Counted from the first letter of the stretch, positions 1 to 12,971 are shown. The stretch: 64,000 nucleotides of DNA from Codonopsis lanceolata (GCA_013146195.2 CM028377.1:39876241-39940240); one strand, 5' to 3'. Notes: generated by a model from the letters alone, not told the origin. Numbers and translations: made by a program.

Positions 1-2840
1 TCCATAAAAGGAAATACAAGCAATTTTAGTAGTTAGAATCTGCCTTAGGTTAGAACTTTATTTATTTCCTTAAAAAAAAAGTAGTTTCCTTTTTGTTTTA
101 ATTCCTAGAATAGGTTTTCTTGGCTTGCAAGTTTAGAAGTCTTTTCATAATAGAATTAGGATTCTTGTAAAGCCTTTATAAGGCGTTTTTAATGAATAAG
201 ATGGGCATATTTTCGGTTGAAAGAAACTTTGACAAAGGAACGGTTGTTCTTTTCCCGATTCTTCCAACAAGGTGAGTGAAGCGTTGTTGATTGAATCAAT
301 CGACATTCTTTACGACAAGCAAGTGAAGCTTGTCCGGTGAGGCCGACCTATCCCTACTCTATTCTTCTTCTTTTATTTTATATCTTGTTCGTGGCAGCCA
401 TCTAGTCTTAATAGCAGGTCCGTTGGTGAGTAGAAGAAGGTCTCAAGAACACGGCTGTTGGAAGACAGTTTGTGGCAGCAATCTGATCGGGTTTTGGACA
501 GATTCGGGTGGAAGGATTCGAGGGGCTGGAGAGGGTTTTAGCTAGCTAATCGCTGTTATGATTGGGTGTGTAATAAGGTAGGTTGATTGGTAGTTATTTG
601 CTGTTTAGATAGGCCATTCAGGTTGCACATTAGTTGTTAGTTCGGGCAGGTTTTCACTCTTGTTTTCTGTCCTAAATTGCTGGGGGTTTTGGTGTTTATT
701 TTCGAATAAAATAACTATAAGTTTGAGTAGATCGTGGGAGGGCTTGTAATCGGTTGGAGGGCTGTTTGGAGGGACGAATTGTTCAGGCCAAGGGCTGATT
801 TTAAAGCTGGAACAGATTTGTTGGTTTCAGCCTTCCGCGTTCACATCACTAATGGTTCTAGCATTTGTACTGAGAATGGATCTAGCATCTGTATGCATAT
901 ATCTGCTGGTAAATTATTGATGAATTAGTATCAGTAATATTGCTTCTAGGTTATAAGTATATTGTTTAGACTTCCGCTGTTATGCTATGTTTCACTAACA
1001 TTCCTTATTTTGTTATTTATGTTACTAAAACTTGCTAATTTCCATACACATATTTTCTAACATAGAATGTAAACCAGATTATAAAGTTTCCTTAGAAGAA
1101 AATTTTAATTTGACAGAATAGGCTATTCACCCTTATCCTATCTATTGAGCTACCTAATGGCTTAACAAGTACGTTTGATTTGCAATTGTCATCATACAAT
1201 TTCTCCCCCTCGCTTTAGTATCAAGATACTCATGGTCACATCAGAATGTTTTTGTAGGGAACACAACCTCAGATATCTCACAGTTGTATTCTTTGATTGA
1301 TTTCACAATCAGATATCCAACCAATAACGACGAAAGCTAGTATCACCAAATGACTCCCAATTTGAATCAATTATGATGTACATGGCTTATTTGATTGGTC
1401 TCAATTTTGTGCCCTATGATGATTAAGGCTAAAGTGAGGATTGGGGAGTGTTGTATGCATGCAAATGAATAACTTTCATGTTTGGATCAAGGGTATTTAG
1501 TTGTTAAAATCGATAATTGAAAGTCGTTGAAAAGTGATAATTAAATAAATTTTGTTGCATGCCCACATGGGACTTAAAGAGTAACCTTGTGAGGTTAAAA
1601 AGCTAATATTTTTAAGGAACTTTGTTCAAGTAACATGTTAGATGGCTTAGACCAAATACCTCCCGCGCTCACTCCACTCAGTCGGTCTTGAGTGTGAGCG
1701 TGGTCGATTGGGCAAATGTCGCAGGTCTAGGGATCCATCTTAGACAAAATTCATTTGATTGGTTTTCTTCCAAATAAATTGGTAACTGTTTCGACCTAGT
1801 CGTTACTAACTAGGTTGAGAGGGCTCTCTCCACTTTGTCGTAACAGTTTTACATATAAATACACTTTATTTTCCTTTTGACGCTTCTACTGATTTCCATT
1901 ATGGCTCTTTCCCTTTACGATTTCCTCACTTCTTCGGCTTGTAATCATAACCATTAATCCATGGTTGTCCCCCCTTTGATTTTTTCAGTGATTGAAGAAT
2001 AATTGAAAACCAATGAAAACGTTCGTGTCTTGATTGTGTCTTATCCAGGAAGATTGATGTCTACCTTAACTGATTGCACCAGTAGATACGAGGGCTAATC
2101 TTGTTCAAGGCCAATTCGAGTCGCAATAAGTTTTTCTCCTTTTAGTATGGTTCATTACTGTATCATAGTTTAACTCATGTTCTCAATATTGTTTACTACT
2201 ATGCTTGCTAATGGTGTCATTCGGCCTTTGGGATTTCTTTGCATGCAATTGATTTGATAATGTTATATGCCTCACTATTATCATCATAATTGTGATTATT
2301 TTTAGTTTTGATGTGTATTAAAATAGATGATAGGGTTTTACTTATATTGATGCACACATTGTACTTATAAACAAACACCTCCTCGCATCTCTCACATAGT
2401 TGGATTCTTTGATAGATTTTATAGTCAGATATCTACCAATTGAAAGCATCACCAAACAAATTTCCAATTGAAGCAAACAACAATCAAATTCGGTAGAAGA
2501 TTTTTTTTGGCATCATCAATATTTGAAGGCAAAAGCTTATAAAAGGTCGTCTTACGAATTCTAAAAGACACGCGGACTATCTAGGTACGAAATGGGTCAG
2601 AATGTGAGAGGGAAACATGGCAAAGGGTGGGTAGGAGAAGGCTAGATTGATCCAGATCTAGGGGGCTCTTCTTGAGGAACATGCGGCTCACCCATTAATG
2701 GATGGAGGCAACGTGGCAACACCAAAAGTGGACACCACATTAATGAGAGACTTTGTTGCAATTATAGAATTACCCTTGAGCTTTATGATTTCGCTCTAGA
2801 GCCCCTCCTTTCTTCCACGCGTGACGTCTTTTTTCTTCTT
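1..2840. other. Gene-free region, repeat-derived in part
   Basis: No open reading frame here resembles a protein I know; the small ORFs have no family features. Around 150-340 the text (a TATA-like CTTTATAAGG stretch followed by TAATGAATAAG) looks like the promoter and leader end of an old LTR, but no partner LTR is seen. A second TATA-containing stretch lies near 1,850-1,870. I cannot assign either to a family. Confidence 0.4.
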
Positions 2841-2844
2841 TTCT

Positions 2845-3195
2845 TTTTGAAAATTGTCACTTTTCTCCAGAAAATTTTCCCTTTCCTCCAAGAAAGTGCT
2901 ACTTTCTGCTCTAAAACCATCACTGTTGGACTTAAAAACTGTCACTTTACATTTTCAATGGGAATTATCACCTTTTAAAAATTTGTCACTTGCTGCTTTA
3001 AAAGCTTCACGTTTATCCTTAAAAGTGTCATTTTGTATCTTAAATAAAAACTATCACTTGTTGATTTAAAAGCGTTACTATTGACCTTAAAAGGGTTAGG
3101 GTTGACATTAAAAATGTCATTTTTTGCCTTAAAAGTGTACTGACCCTTATCAAACAACAAGTGACACTTTTCAGACAACATGTGTCATTTTACAA
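2845..3195. repeat. Degenerate short-motif tandem repeat (GTCACTTT / CTTAAAA type)
   Basis: About 350 bp are built from variants of GTCACTTTT and CTTAAAAGTGTCA, spaced roughly 25-35 bp. Individual copies are strongly diverged. A related array in the opposite sense lies at 50,640-50,970. The short ORFs over this array on both strands are products of the repeat and not genes. Confidence 0.6.
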
Positions 3196-4865
3196 TTGAA
3201 CGAGAACATAGAAAAGGGTTAGAATTGCATGTAGTATTTATACCTAATTTGGATGAATTGTAAAAACTCAACAGAGTCGAGTTTAAGGAACTATTGAACA
3301 TTACAGGTACCATATTCAATCCCTACGACGTTTAGAGTTCATTTGACTAGTTACTAGCTTTTAGGACTTTGATTGATTTAAGTTCATAATTTGACACTGG
3401 TGATTTCAAGACTCAATATGAGCTCTAAATGTGGTTTAATTATTGTTAGAAATGATATACTTAATCATGCATACTTAGTAGTATTTAATACCTACTTGAC
3501 ATCAGACGACTTTTATCGATCTCGATCCTTACATGATTTAATGGCGAGTAAACAACTACTTGTGTATTGCATTTAAGACCAATTGGCATAACTTAGTCGA
3601 GTTGATGGTGGAACGATGCATCACCGTCAAGAATTATGAGATTCGTGGTAGTGATGGATCGACGTACCAGATTTATCACACCCCTTCCACTATGGGTTGC
3701 AGTGGGGAAGTATCCCCTTTGACGTAATCAATAGGAACAATGTTGGCTTGCTATTAGTCGAGAGGTTTTCTCGGTACATCGATGTATCACTCATGAGTAT
3801 AGCAGTCATGATACAGTTTAACATTGTGTATTGAAAGAGCAACACAACGGCCTGATATGTGACTTCTCCAAATATTATGTGGCTTACTTCGAGCACTTAT
3901 GTGACATCAATGTGCTACATGAAACATGAGATCTACGTGACCTTGTTTATATTGATTTCGTATGACTTGATATATTTGAAATACTTGTGGTACTTGATAT
4001 ACTAGTTGATGAATTGTATGATTTTATGACTATGCATCTTACTATGTCATATTGCTGCATGTAGTAGCTTATTGAGTCTTTATGACTCACACCACCCCTT
4101 TGGTTACTTAGTGTGCAAATTCCAGCCATATCACTGTGAGATCGGCTAGTTCGTGTTTGTTGTCATTGATCCTTTATGACAGCTTCTCGTCAAGCCGTGT
4201 TTCTTATGAATTTTTGGCAAGGACGTTGTGATAGGATTATATCAATCTTATGAGCTATTGGGTATATTTTTTATTGATATTTGTAGAAGTTTTTGAGCTG
4301 ACATTTGTCGTGTCATTCTTAGATGTATATATTTCTTTGTACCTCAGTTAGTATTTTGGTTTATTATTCTTGGCAGAGTTATTCTTATTTCAATATTTTT
4401 CCCAAGCATATCTTGGCTCGTGGTTTCTAGTTAGTTGGTTTTTCCTCCGACATGTTTTAGCCGTCGAGTGATTATTAATCAGGTTGGGTTTTATGTTGTT
4501 GTGTTGGCCTTAGATTTGCCGATGGTTTACTGCCCATGCGCAATATTGTGTCACGTGCATTATAAAATTGTCAAGAGATAGTTGTCTCTCAGCTTGGTGT
4601 TCCGCAGTTGGGAACAAAAAGCTTGGTCTCCACTTTATTATTTCACTTTCACATATTTGATTTTTATTGTCATGTATTGCAGTTATGGCTTTACTTTCTT
4701 GTTAGAACTTGTTTTGGCTCGACTGCTCGACTTGCATCATTGTGCTTAGTAGGTGATTGTCTGTTATTTGGGTTAGTTCCAGCGCACTGACCTTGGGATT
4801 CCTCGTCGGGGTTCGGGTCAGGGCATTACCGGTGAGTGTGAAGTTTGGGTGTGGGTGACTGTGCA
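3196..4865. other. Gene-free region
   Basis: No recognisable gene, RNA or element. Small ORFs on both strands have no family features and atypical composition for proteins. Confidence 0.4.
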
Positions 4866-5012
4866 CTGGAAGAAGGGAAAACAGACGATGGAGCAAAGGA
4901 GATACATCGAGGGAGGGAAGGAAAAAAAAAGAAGAAAATGGGGGAGGCTTCCGGAAGATAGAAAGGGAAAGAAAGGAAAAGGAGAGATAGGGAGATAGAG
5001 AAGAAAAGGGTA
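4866..5012 (+). repeat. Polypurine-strand tract
   Basis: About 145 nt in which the plus strand is almost only A and G (for example GGGAGGGAAGG and AAGGAGAGATAGGGAGATAG). No tandem unit is obvious. It abuts a Stowaway MITE. Confidence 0.7.
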
Positions 5013-5015
5013 ATA

Positions 5016-5269
5016 CTCCATCCGTCCCAAAATTATTGTTTTGTTTGACCCGACATACAGATTACGAAAAAAATAATTGACTTGATTATTAATATTTATT
5101 TGAGTTATAGTTTCATTTAAAACTCATGTATTTATGGCATATAATTAAAGTAAGATGAAAAAAGTAAGGATAAGTGGTAAAAGTATTATCTTGAAAAGAA
5201 ATCTTTCAAACTATTATTTTGAGATTAACGAAAAATAAAAGCATAACAGTAATTTTGGTATAAAGAGAG
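5016..5269. mobile_element. Stowaway-type MITE (Tc1/mariner-like)
   Basis: The left end reads CTCCATCCGTCCCAAAATTA and is preceded by TA at 5014-5015. The right end (ACAGTAATTTTGG ... GAG) is its diverged reverse complement, followed by TA at 5270-5271. The CTCC[CA]TCCGTCCCA terminus and TA target duplication are hallmarks of Stowaway. Length is 254 bp, with no coding capacity. Confidence 0.8.
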
Positions 5270-5271
5270 TA

Positions 5272-6057
5272 AAAGAAAAGTAAAAAAAGGAGGGATCATT
5301 GACGTGTGTCTAGTTAGTGTGGGGTGGATTGTGTTGTGGGCATTGTGACAACAGATATGCTAGATTAGGTTTTTGTTTTTTTTCTTGTGCTTTTTATGCT
5401 TTTGACTGATGCAGAGTATTATTTTTTACTATTTTACAATTTTATGATCATTGTTTATATATATAATGTATAATGCACATAATATATTTAATTTTTGGTC
5501 TAAATCTACTTACTAAAAATAGATCATCATTATATAAGTCTAACTTTCAAAATCTAGATTACATTTAATGTTAAACTTTTGCTTTGGAAATAAAAAAAAA
5601 AATGTCAATGTTATTCTTTACCTTGGTTTGTATTTAGATTTTTGTAAAACTCTTCATTTTCTGTGTTTTTAAATCAAGTTAATTGAATATAACAACTATA
5701 TTTGTTACATTGTAAATAATGTTGAATGAATGTAGAAATCAGGAGCTGCCGAAGCATCACATGGATAATTGAATCACTCAATTTTTTATTTCTAAAATCA
5801 GTATAAATTATGAGAAATCTGTTCACAATCACATTTGTAAATACAGAGAACAATAGTCTCCAAAATGTCGCCCTTATTTATGTTAGTAAAACAGATAAAT
5901 CCAATCAAACTGTAATGAGCAATGAAAATCTGATTAGTACAAGTTTACAATGATATATTTTTTATTTAAACGGTTCTTCTTAATTTATTATTTTAATTTT
6001 TCTTCTTCTTCATTTTACTTATTATTTATGTATAATTCAGTTAAATAAGATATCTTA
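5272..6057. other. AT-rich stretch, probably body of a non-autonomous Helitron
   Basis: No ORF. It runs up to the Helitron-like terminus at 6,058-6,088. I could not locate the matching 5' end, so the extent of the element is unknown. Confidence 0.35.
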
Positions 6058-6088
6058 CGTGCGATTAACGCACGGGTACAAAAACTAG
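6058..6088 (+). mobile_element. Helitron 3' terminus (hairpin plus CTAG end)
   Basis: A perfect 6-bp stem (CGTGCG, loop ATTAA, CGCACG) at 6058-6074 is followed by GGTACAAAAA and CTAG at 6085-6088, then T. A short GC-rich hairpin about 10 nt before a CTRR end, inserted before T, is the Helitron 3' signature. The 5' TC end was not identified. Confidence 0.75.
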
Positions 6089-6649
6089 TTGTTAGATTAA
6101 GAGAGAAGTTATTTTCACTACAAAAGTATTTGTCTACTACATTCACTAATATCTAACTTCATTAATACATGTCTTGACACAATTACCACCTTCACCACAT
6201 CTTATTTATAATTAGAAAAGTTTTCAAATATAACTAATATTTTCATTTCTATATGTAATTTTTTTTTTCATTTTTTGTCTTCCTTAGCAAATAATTTTTA
6301 ATATTACATTGAAAGATATATCATATGAATAAACTTAGCAATGAGAGAATAAATAACTTAAAATGAAAGTAATAATAAACCAATTTTCTTTTCCTTACCA
6401 AGAAGAAAAAAATATAAATGAGAAAATAAAATAAAAAATAAGGTGACCTACTTTTCTATAGGGTTTTTTCCTTTGAGAAATTCAAAGAAAAATAATGGAT
6501 GTTACGTAATTTTTGTTTTGTTTGAGTTGACGAAATGATATAGTGTTTAGAAAGATGAGAAAAATCACAAAAACAATTAAGTTACAACAGAAATATTAAT
6601 TGAAGGGCAAATATGTCAAAAGTTAATTAATTTCACTAACCATAAATAA
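6089..6649. other. Gene-free AT-rich region
   Basis: Nothing recognisable. It flanks the Helitron end and the LTR-like fragment that follows. Confidence 0.4.
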
Positions 6650-7071
6650 TGTAGCGGATAAGGAAAATTTATAGTTGATGTGCTCGGCCCTAGAACCAGT
6701 CACGCGCTAGCCACGTGTTCCCTCACGTGCAGATCACGAGACTCTTTATCAAGCGTAAGGGGACATCCTCGAGCAAGAGAGCATTGATCACTCCATAAAT
6801 TATCCTGGTCAGGTAAGACCATGCCTCCTCGACCAGGGGGCCTTATCCAAGAAATAAGGTGCATAGATGAGAGCACAACGACCTTAGATCGAGCAGAACC
6901 AAGTCTGCCCGACCTAGCAAGTAGCTCATCCGAGCACAAACACGGTGTAACATCCACACCCGAGAATTAAGCCATTACCCCGGCAATTATGCGGTCAACC
7001 CGCATTTATAACCATAAAGCCTTAAGATCTCGCTATGATCATTACTCACCCGATTTGGGATCCTTTTGGGC

Positions 7072-7160
<89 letters not shown>

Positions 7161-7283
7161 TATCCCATGAGATCGTATCTAAAAGGTACGTTCACTTACA
7201 CACACCGAAACTCTGTTAATTTGCTTTATAAAGTTAAGACTTACTCCTACGCCAGAGGGGTTTCACGAGGCTCAGATTTGCAT
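6650..7283. repeat. Fragment of an older LTR-like repeat, split by the chromovirus
   Basis: This stretch is GC-richer than its flanks and carries CTCG-rich text like the Tat-type elements further on. It has a TATA-like region expanded into (TA)n at 7,071-7,158. It ends in TGCAT at 7,279-7,283, the target site of the chromovirus, and apparently continues after 17,388. No partner LTR is in view. Confidence 0.4.
7071..7158. repeat. (TA)n microsatellite
   Basis: An almost pure TA dinucleotide tract of about 85 bp. The ORF through it (repeating Tyr-Ile) is not a gene. Confidence 0.95.
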
Positions 7284-9384
7284 TGTAACGCCCCAAACTC
7301 GGTACCGACCACGGTCCCACAAATTGGTCACGTCACCAATACTAAATACCAAAACAAAGAATATCCAAAATAAACATTACAATTTTTTTCCTAACCAAAT
7401 ACATTACTGTCTATTACAGATCCCAAGATATAACTAACACTACTAATCCCGAACAAATAATTGTTCATTAAAATAACCGTCAAAGCTAAGGATTTTATTC
7501 TTGCACGAGTCACCCTTCAAATGGTCCACCCGAGCCCAAAAGGATCTCAAATTTACTTTCAACCTGAAGAAAAGTAGAAAAGGGTGAGCGAACAATGCCC
7601 AGCAAGTTCATACACAACCTCTCCGGTTTCTAAGGAGGAGTTGACCACAAGAAAAATATTTCGCCAAAGGTCAAATAAATTTAACAAGACTAATAACTGC
7701 ATCAATCAGATATAAAAAAAAAAATCGAATACAACGCTAATTAGGAATTCCAAGTGAAAGATGAAGCTCAAAACAAATACGAGATATTCACTTGCCGCCA
7801 ACCGTCCCATACCAGTTGGAAACAAGGAACACCCATAGATTCCATGATCGCTTAAGTGGTCAATTCGACCTGACTAACTGCTCCAATAGGCCTGAGCCCA
7901 ATGGGCCTAAACCCGCAACGGGCCTGAAGGTATATCCGGATAACCTCACCACATGTCCAGTGGTGCTAAACATTTTCATCGTTTCACTAATGTTACATAT
8001 TTCACGTAACCATTTATTTACTTAGTGATCACGGGAAAATTCCAAATAAAGCCAAACGTCAAAAAAAAAAAAAAACGTGTAACCCATTTTCCAATGAGTT
8101 GATATTTCAAAAAGTCAAACTTGGGTTACAAAAGTTTCAAAATTTGGATTATGAACAAAATAGGTTCGACGGGGTTCAAAGCAAATATAGTCGAATGTCG
8201 AATATGGGTTTACAAAGAAAATGTTAAGCCAATAAAGTTATAACGGAAACCTACCGAATAAAATAGGACGATCAAAAAAATTTAATGAAGTAAAATCCCT
8301 TACCAAAAAGTAGTGGACAATTAGCTTGTACGTGTAAGACACCAACGCTCGTACTGGCCCAAATCTAACAACAAATACAGAACATACACTAAATTATTTT
8401 AAACAACATTTTACCCACATCTAAGTAACTAAACTAATTTTATTTTTATAACTTTATTTAATTTAATTTAATTTAATTTTTCTGTTTAGGAACCAACTTG
8501 AAAGTGAGTCAAAACAATATCCAAAACATACTCTTACCACCATATTAATTTAAACCACAATTTTTTTCTCTTCTTCCCCTTACATCCGTCACCTCCCTCA
8601 CCACCCCCCCCCCCTTTTTTTGACCTTGATTGGACCTCTTCCCCCTTTCATCATCCATCACCCCATCACCCATCACAACATAACTTCCTTTTTCTTTTTT
8701 TTTTTTAATCCCCATTTTATGACTTCTCCTATAACCGTACCCCCTTACTCCCTCTATTTTATTATTTTCTCTTTCCACCAAAACCACCACTCTCATCACT
8801 TCTCCTTATTTCTTTTTTTTCCTCTCCCCCCTTCCCTTTCTGTATTTCCCACCTTCTTCCTCTTGCGTCTTTTGCTTCATCTCCTTCCCTTTTTTTTTCC
8901 ATTCCTTCAAGCCAACCCCTTCTTTTCACATTCTCTCCACACTATTATTATTTTTCCTTTCATAAACCCACATAGGTAGTCAACCCAACAAAAACAACCC
9001 AATACCTGAAATCAAAAAGGAAAAGTCAATACCTCAATCAAAGACTCGATCTTGCCCGCCGGAGATTTGGTGTGTTGCACTTCGCCAGAGATTACCTCCG
9101 TGGCGTCCGTCTCTCTGGCTTCTCCCGACCCCCCGTTCTTATCTTCCGTGAATGATCCAGCTAGGGAGATCGACCCCCTTTAAATAGTCATCATAGAAAC
9201 TCTCCAGCTCCCACCATTACTGCAGCTTAAAAGCTACCCCCGTTTCCCTTCAACGACACCCAAACCGCCCACTCCGATGCCCCAAATTAACTACCCTCTA
9301 ATTGTAATTTACTCTTACAACCGCTATATTAAGTATTACTGTGTTGATTACTATTGTTATTATTATTAATATTATTATTATTAC

Positions 9385-9472
<88 letters not shown>

Positions 9473-9684
9473 ACCATCAAATGGATCACCAATTGGGCTC
9501 AAGCACACTCTCAAAATAAATAACCCAATTGTGTACCCAAACCTAAGTGGGTTAGCTCTTAAATTAAAATAGACCCAATTATCGATTTTATTCAAATTAG
9601 GCCAAAACATAAATACCGGCCCAAGTATATTTATTCTAATTAAACAAATAATATAATAAAACTATCAAAATTAGGGATATTACA
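7284..9684 (-). repeat. 3' LTR of the Tekay-like chromovirus
   Basis: 2,401 bp. It aligns over its length to the LTR at 15,254-17,383. It keeps about 250 bp (around 8,922-9,175) that the other LTR lacks, and has a much longer TTA-triplet run. A pyrimidine-rich plus strand at about 8,560-8,960 is shared by both LTRs. Together with the other LTR it bounds the element. Confidence 0.92.
9355..9470. repeat. (TTA)n microsatellite inside the LTR
   Basis: About 115 bp of almost pure TTA triplets; the partner LTR has only about 45 bp here (17,098-17,145). The poly-Ile, poly-Leu and poly-Asn ORFs over it are artefacts. Confidence 0.95.
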
Positions 9685-9697
9685 CTCTTACCCCCTT
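9685..9697 (-). other. Polypurine tract of the chromovirus
   Basis: On the minus strand AAGGGGGTAAGAG lies directly against the TGTAATATCC start of the 3' LTR. This is the expected position and composition of the plus-strand primer. Confidence 0.85.
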
Positions 9698-9733
9698 AAA
9701 ATAAGTTTAGTCCTCTAAACTTGACGTACCTGG

Positions 9734-11142
9734 TCAAACAAATAGCTCGGGATATTTCTCTCTCACCTCTTCCTCAAGCTCCCAAGTGGCTTCCCTTTTC
9801 GTATGGTTACTCCATTGAACTTTTACATAAGGAATAGTTCGCCTCCTCAAAACCTGGTCCTTCCGATCCACAATTCGGACAGGTTGTCCATCATAGCTCA
9901 AATCTTCTCGGAGTTGCAAGGGTTCTTACGCGATCACGTGACTAGGATCTGACATGTATTTTCTTACCATCGACGCATGGAACACATTGTAAACTCTGGA
10001 GAGTGTAGGTGGTAGAGCAAGTCGATAAGCGACTTCTCCCATACGCTCAACAAACCTCGGACTCAATTTACCTTTAATATCAAATCTCATAACTCCTCTT
10101 GTGGGTGAAATCTTTAGAAACACGTGATCCCTCGCTTCGAATTCAAGTCCACGGCGACGGTTGTCGGCATACGACTTCTGCCTGCTCTGTGTCATAAGAA
10201 GTCACTTTCTAATCAACTGCACCGTCTCTGATGTAGCTTGCACTAACTCGGGTCCCGTAAGCTTCCTTTCACCCACTTCATCCCAACAGGTAGGTGATCG
10301 ACACTTCCGCCCATACAAAGCCTCGTACGGTGCCATTCCAATACTTGTGTGATAACTATTGTTGTACGTGAATTCCACCAACGGTAGGTGATTATCCCAA
10401 CTGCCCTGCAAATCCAAAGTACACGTCGCATGACATGTCCTCCGATTAATACGTATGGTCCGTTACGACTATCTGTTTGTGGGTGAAAAGCCGTACTCAT
10501 GCTCAACTTTGTACCTAACGCCTTTTGTAAACTGGCCCAAAACTTAGAAGTGAACCTTGCATCACGATCTGACACAATCGAGACTGGAACCCCATGTAAT
10601 CTGACAATCTCATTAACGTACAACCTTGCCAACTTCTCCAAAGAATCCGTAACCAGAAAAGCCAGAAAATGTGCAGATTTGGTTAATCGGTCCACAATAA
10701 CCCATATAGCATTGTGACCCTTCAAAGTCCTAGGCAACCCGATCACAAAATCCATGGTGATATGTTCCCACTTTCACTCGGGCACCGGCAATGATTGCAA
10801 TAACCCTCCTGGCTTCTGATGCTCGATCTTCACTTGCTGACATACCAAACACTTGGAGACGAACTTCGCAGCCTCCCTTTTCATGTTGTCCCACCAGAAG
10901 GCATCACGCACATCCCAGTACATCTTGGTACTACCGGGGTGTACCACGAACCTCGAGTTATGTGCTTCCTCCAAGATTTCCTTCTTCAATTCTGGGTCTG
11001 AGGGGACACAAACTCTAGATCCAAAACGTAGAATTCCATCACTACTAACCTGAAAATCTGAATGACGACCCTCTTTGAGACCTTTCGAGACTTTCATCAA
11101 CTTTGGGTCCACAGCATGTCCTGCCTTAATCCTTTCTAACAA
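9734..11142 (-). pseudogene. Integrase with chromodomain (chromovirus pol C-terminus, broken)
   Basis: In translation order: the zinc-binding HHCC region (11,142-10,774; two His, then CLVC), the catalytic core (10,755-10,243; Asp in MDFVIGLP and in SDRDARF), the C-terminal DNA-binding region (10,195-9,926), and a chromodomain (9,919-9,734; VQWSNHTKREATWELEE). A stop separates zinc finger and core. A frameshift near 10,465 lies just after HPQTD, so the third catalytic residue (Glu) of the D,D35E triad is not in the same frame. Integrase inserts the cDNA into host DNA, and chromodomains of this type are thought to guide targeting. This copy cannot make a working integrase. Confidence 0.9.
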
Positions 11143-11148
11143 TGATGG

Positions 11149-12956
11149 TTACACACTCATTGCGGCCAAAAGTCCCCTACCGCCTGGAACCCTGATTTCA
11201 ATTCCCAAGGATTCTAGGTCGTCTAAAATTCTCCTTTCCTTAGTGATCATAGCAGCCAAGCTCCCTTGGTTTTTCCGACTCAAAGCGTCAGCGTGGTATA
11301 GTATCGTACAATCATAATCCTTAAGTAGTTCCAACCATCTTTGCTGTCGCATGTTCAACTCTTTTTGAGTGAATATATACTTAAGACTTTTATGGTCCGT
11401 ATAAATCTCACACTTCTCCCCATACAGATAATGCCTCCAAATTTTCAAAGCAAACACCACGGCTGCCAACTCCAAATCATGGGTTGGATAGTTCTTCTCA
11501 TAGTTCTTGAGTTGTCGGGAAGCATAAGCAATTACCTTGCCATTTTGCATCAAGACGCACCCTAATCCTTTTAGCGATGCATCACTGTAGATCACGAATC
11601 CTTTCGATCCAGATGGTAAGGTAAGGATCGAAGCTGATACCAACTGATTCTTCAACTCTTGAAAACTACCCTCACATTCATCTGTCCATACAAACTTAAC
11701 ATTCTTCTGGGTCAATCTAGATAAGGGTACTGCTATCTTTGCGAACCCCTCCACAAATTGGCGATAATAACCGACCAACCCCAGGAAATTAACTTCTAAC
11801 CTCCGTGACAGTTGTTGGTCTCTCCCAATTTACTACCGTCTCAATCTTAGCTGGGTACGCAGATATTCCATCCTTCGACATTACGTGCCCCAAGAAAGCT
11901 ACCTTCTCTAGCCAGAATTCACACTTGTTAAATTTGGCATATAATTTCTTTTCTCTTAAGATCTGCAGCACAACTCTCAAATGTTCTTCATGCTCCTCCC
12001 TGGTCTTAGAGTAAACTAAGATATCATCAATGAACATAATCACACAACGGTCAAGAAACTTCTTGAATACCCTATTCATCAGGTCCATAAAATGCGGCTG
12101 GAGCATTGGTCAACCCAAATGGGATAACCCGGAACTTATAGTGGCCATATCTGGTTCTAAACGCCATTTTAGAAATATCTTCATTCCTAACCCTTAACTG
12201 ATGGTAACCTGATCGGAGATCGATCTAGGATAAGTAACGAGCACCTTGCAACTGGTCAAACAAATCATCAATTCTTGGTAGAGGGTACCTATTCTTTACT
12301 GTAACCCGATTCAACTCCCGATAATCAATGCATAACCTCATAGACCCGTCCTTCTTCTTTACAAATAACACCGGAGCGCCCCAAGGTGAAACGCTCGGCC
12401 TAATTAACCCCTTCTCCAACAGTTCTTGCAACTGTTCCTTCAATTCCTTAAGTTCTACCGGTGCCATCCTATATGGTTCCTTCGAGATGGGTGCCGTCCC
12501 AGGCACTAGGTCAATCATAAATTCTACCTCCCGCTCTGATGGTAGACCGGGTAGGTCCTCTGGAAACACATCCCCAAACTCATTAACTACTGGAAGTGAT
12601 TCAAGGCTAACTCCTTCCTTATGTGTGTCGGTGATGGAAGCTAGATATCCCTGGCAACCCTTTCTCAAAAGTCTCATTGCCTTTAAGAAAGAAATAAGAC
12701 CCGGCACGCCCACTGGTTTGGAACCATTAAACCTAAACTCTGGCTCACCCGGAATGCAAAACACCACCTTTTTTTCAAAACAATTCACCCTAGCATGGAA
12801 AGCAGCTAACCAATCCATACCAAGTATAATATCAAAATCTTGAATGTCTAAGGGTATTAAGTCAACAGGCAACTCCCTATCCCCAAGTTTTAGAGGGCAA
12901 GATGTAAACACTGTAGTTACCGGAATATATTCCTTGATTGGGGTATCTATGATCAA
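11149..12956 (-). pseudogene. Reverse transcriptase and RNase H (chromovirus pol, broken)
   Basis: 12,956-12,225 holds the protease end (ILGMDWL) and the start of reverse transcriptase (VLFVKKKDGSMRLCIDYREL). 12,106-11,789 holds the catalytic FIDDILVYS motif, so the YXDD box has Phe as first residue. 11,778-11,149 holds the connection and RNase H (IYSDASLKGLG, YTDHKSLKY). A stop at about 12,222 and frameshifts near 12,078 and 11,785 break the frame. These enzymes would copy the element RNA into DNA and remove the RNA strand. The order protease-RT-RNase H-integrase is the Ty3/gypsy order. Confidence 0.92.
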
Positions 12957-12971
12957 CTCGACATCTAGATC

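Noticed and set aside
734..928. Small ORF near the left edge with a repeated NGSSIC motif
   Set aside because: The repeat is a short tandem duplication in non-coding DNA; no start context, homology or exon signals.
7035..7373. 112-codon ORF with Tyr-Ile repeats
   Set aside because: It reads the (TA)n microsatellite and crosses the LTR boundary.
8545..8979. Overlapping ORFs on both strands in a pyrimidine-rich stretch (8,545-8,799 minus; 8,620-8,979 plus)
   Set aside because: Low-complexity pyrimidine-rich LTR DNA; the same place in the other LTR has frame changes.
9298..9610. Poly-Ile, poly-Asn and poly-Leu ORFs in several frames
   Set aside because: They are translations of the (TTA)n microsatellite in the LTR.
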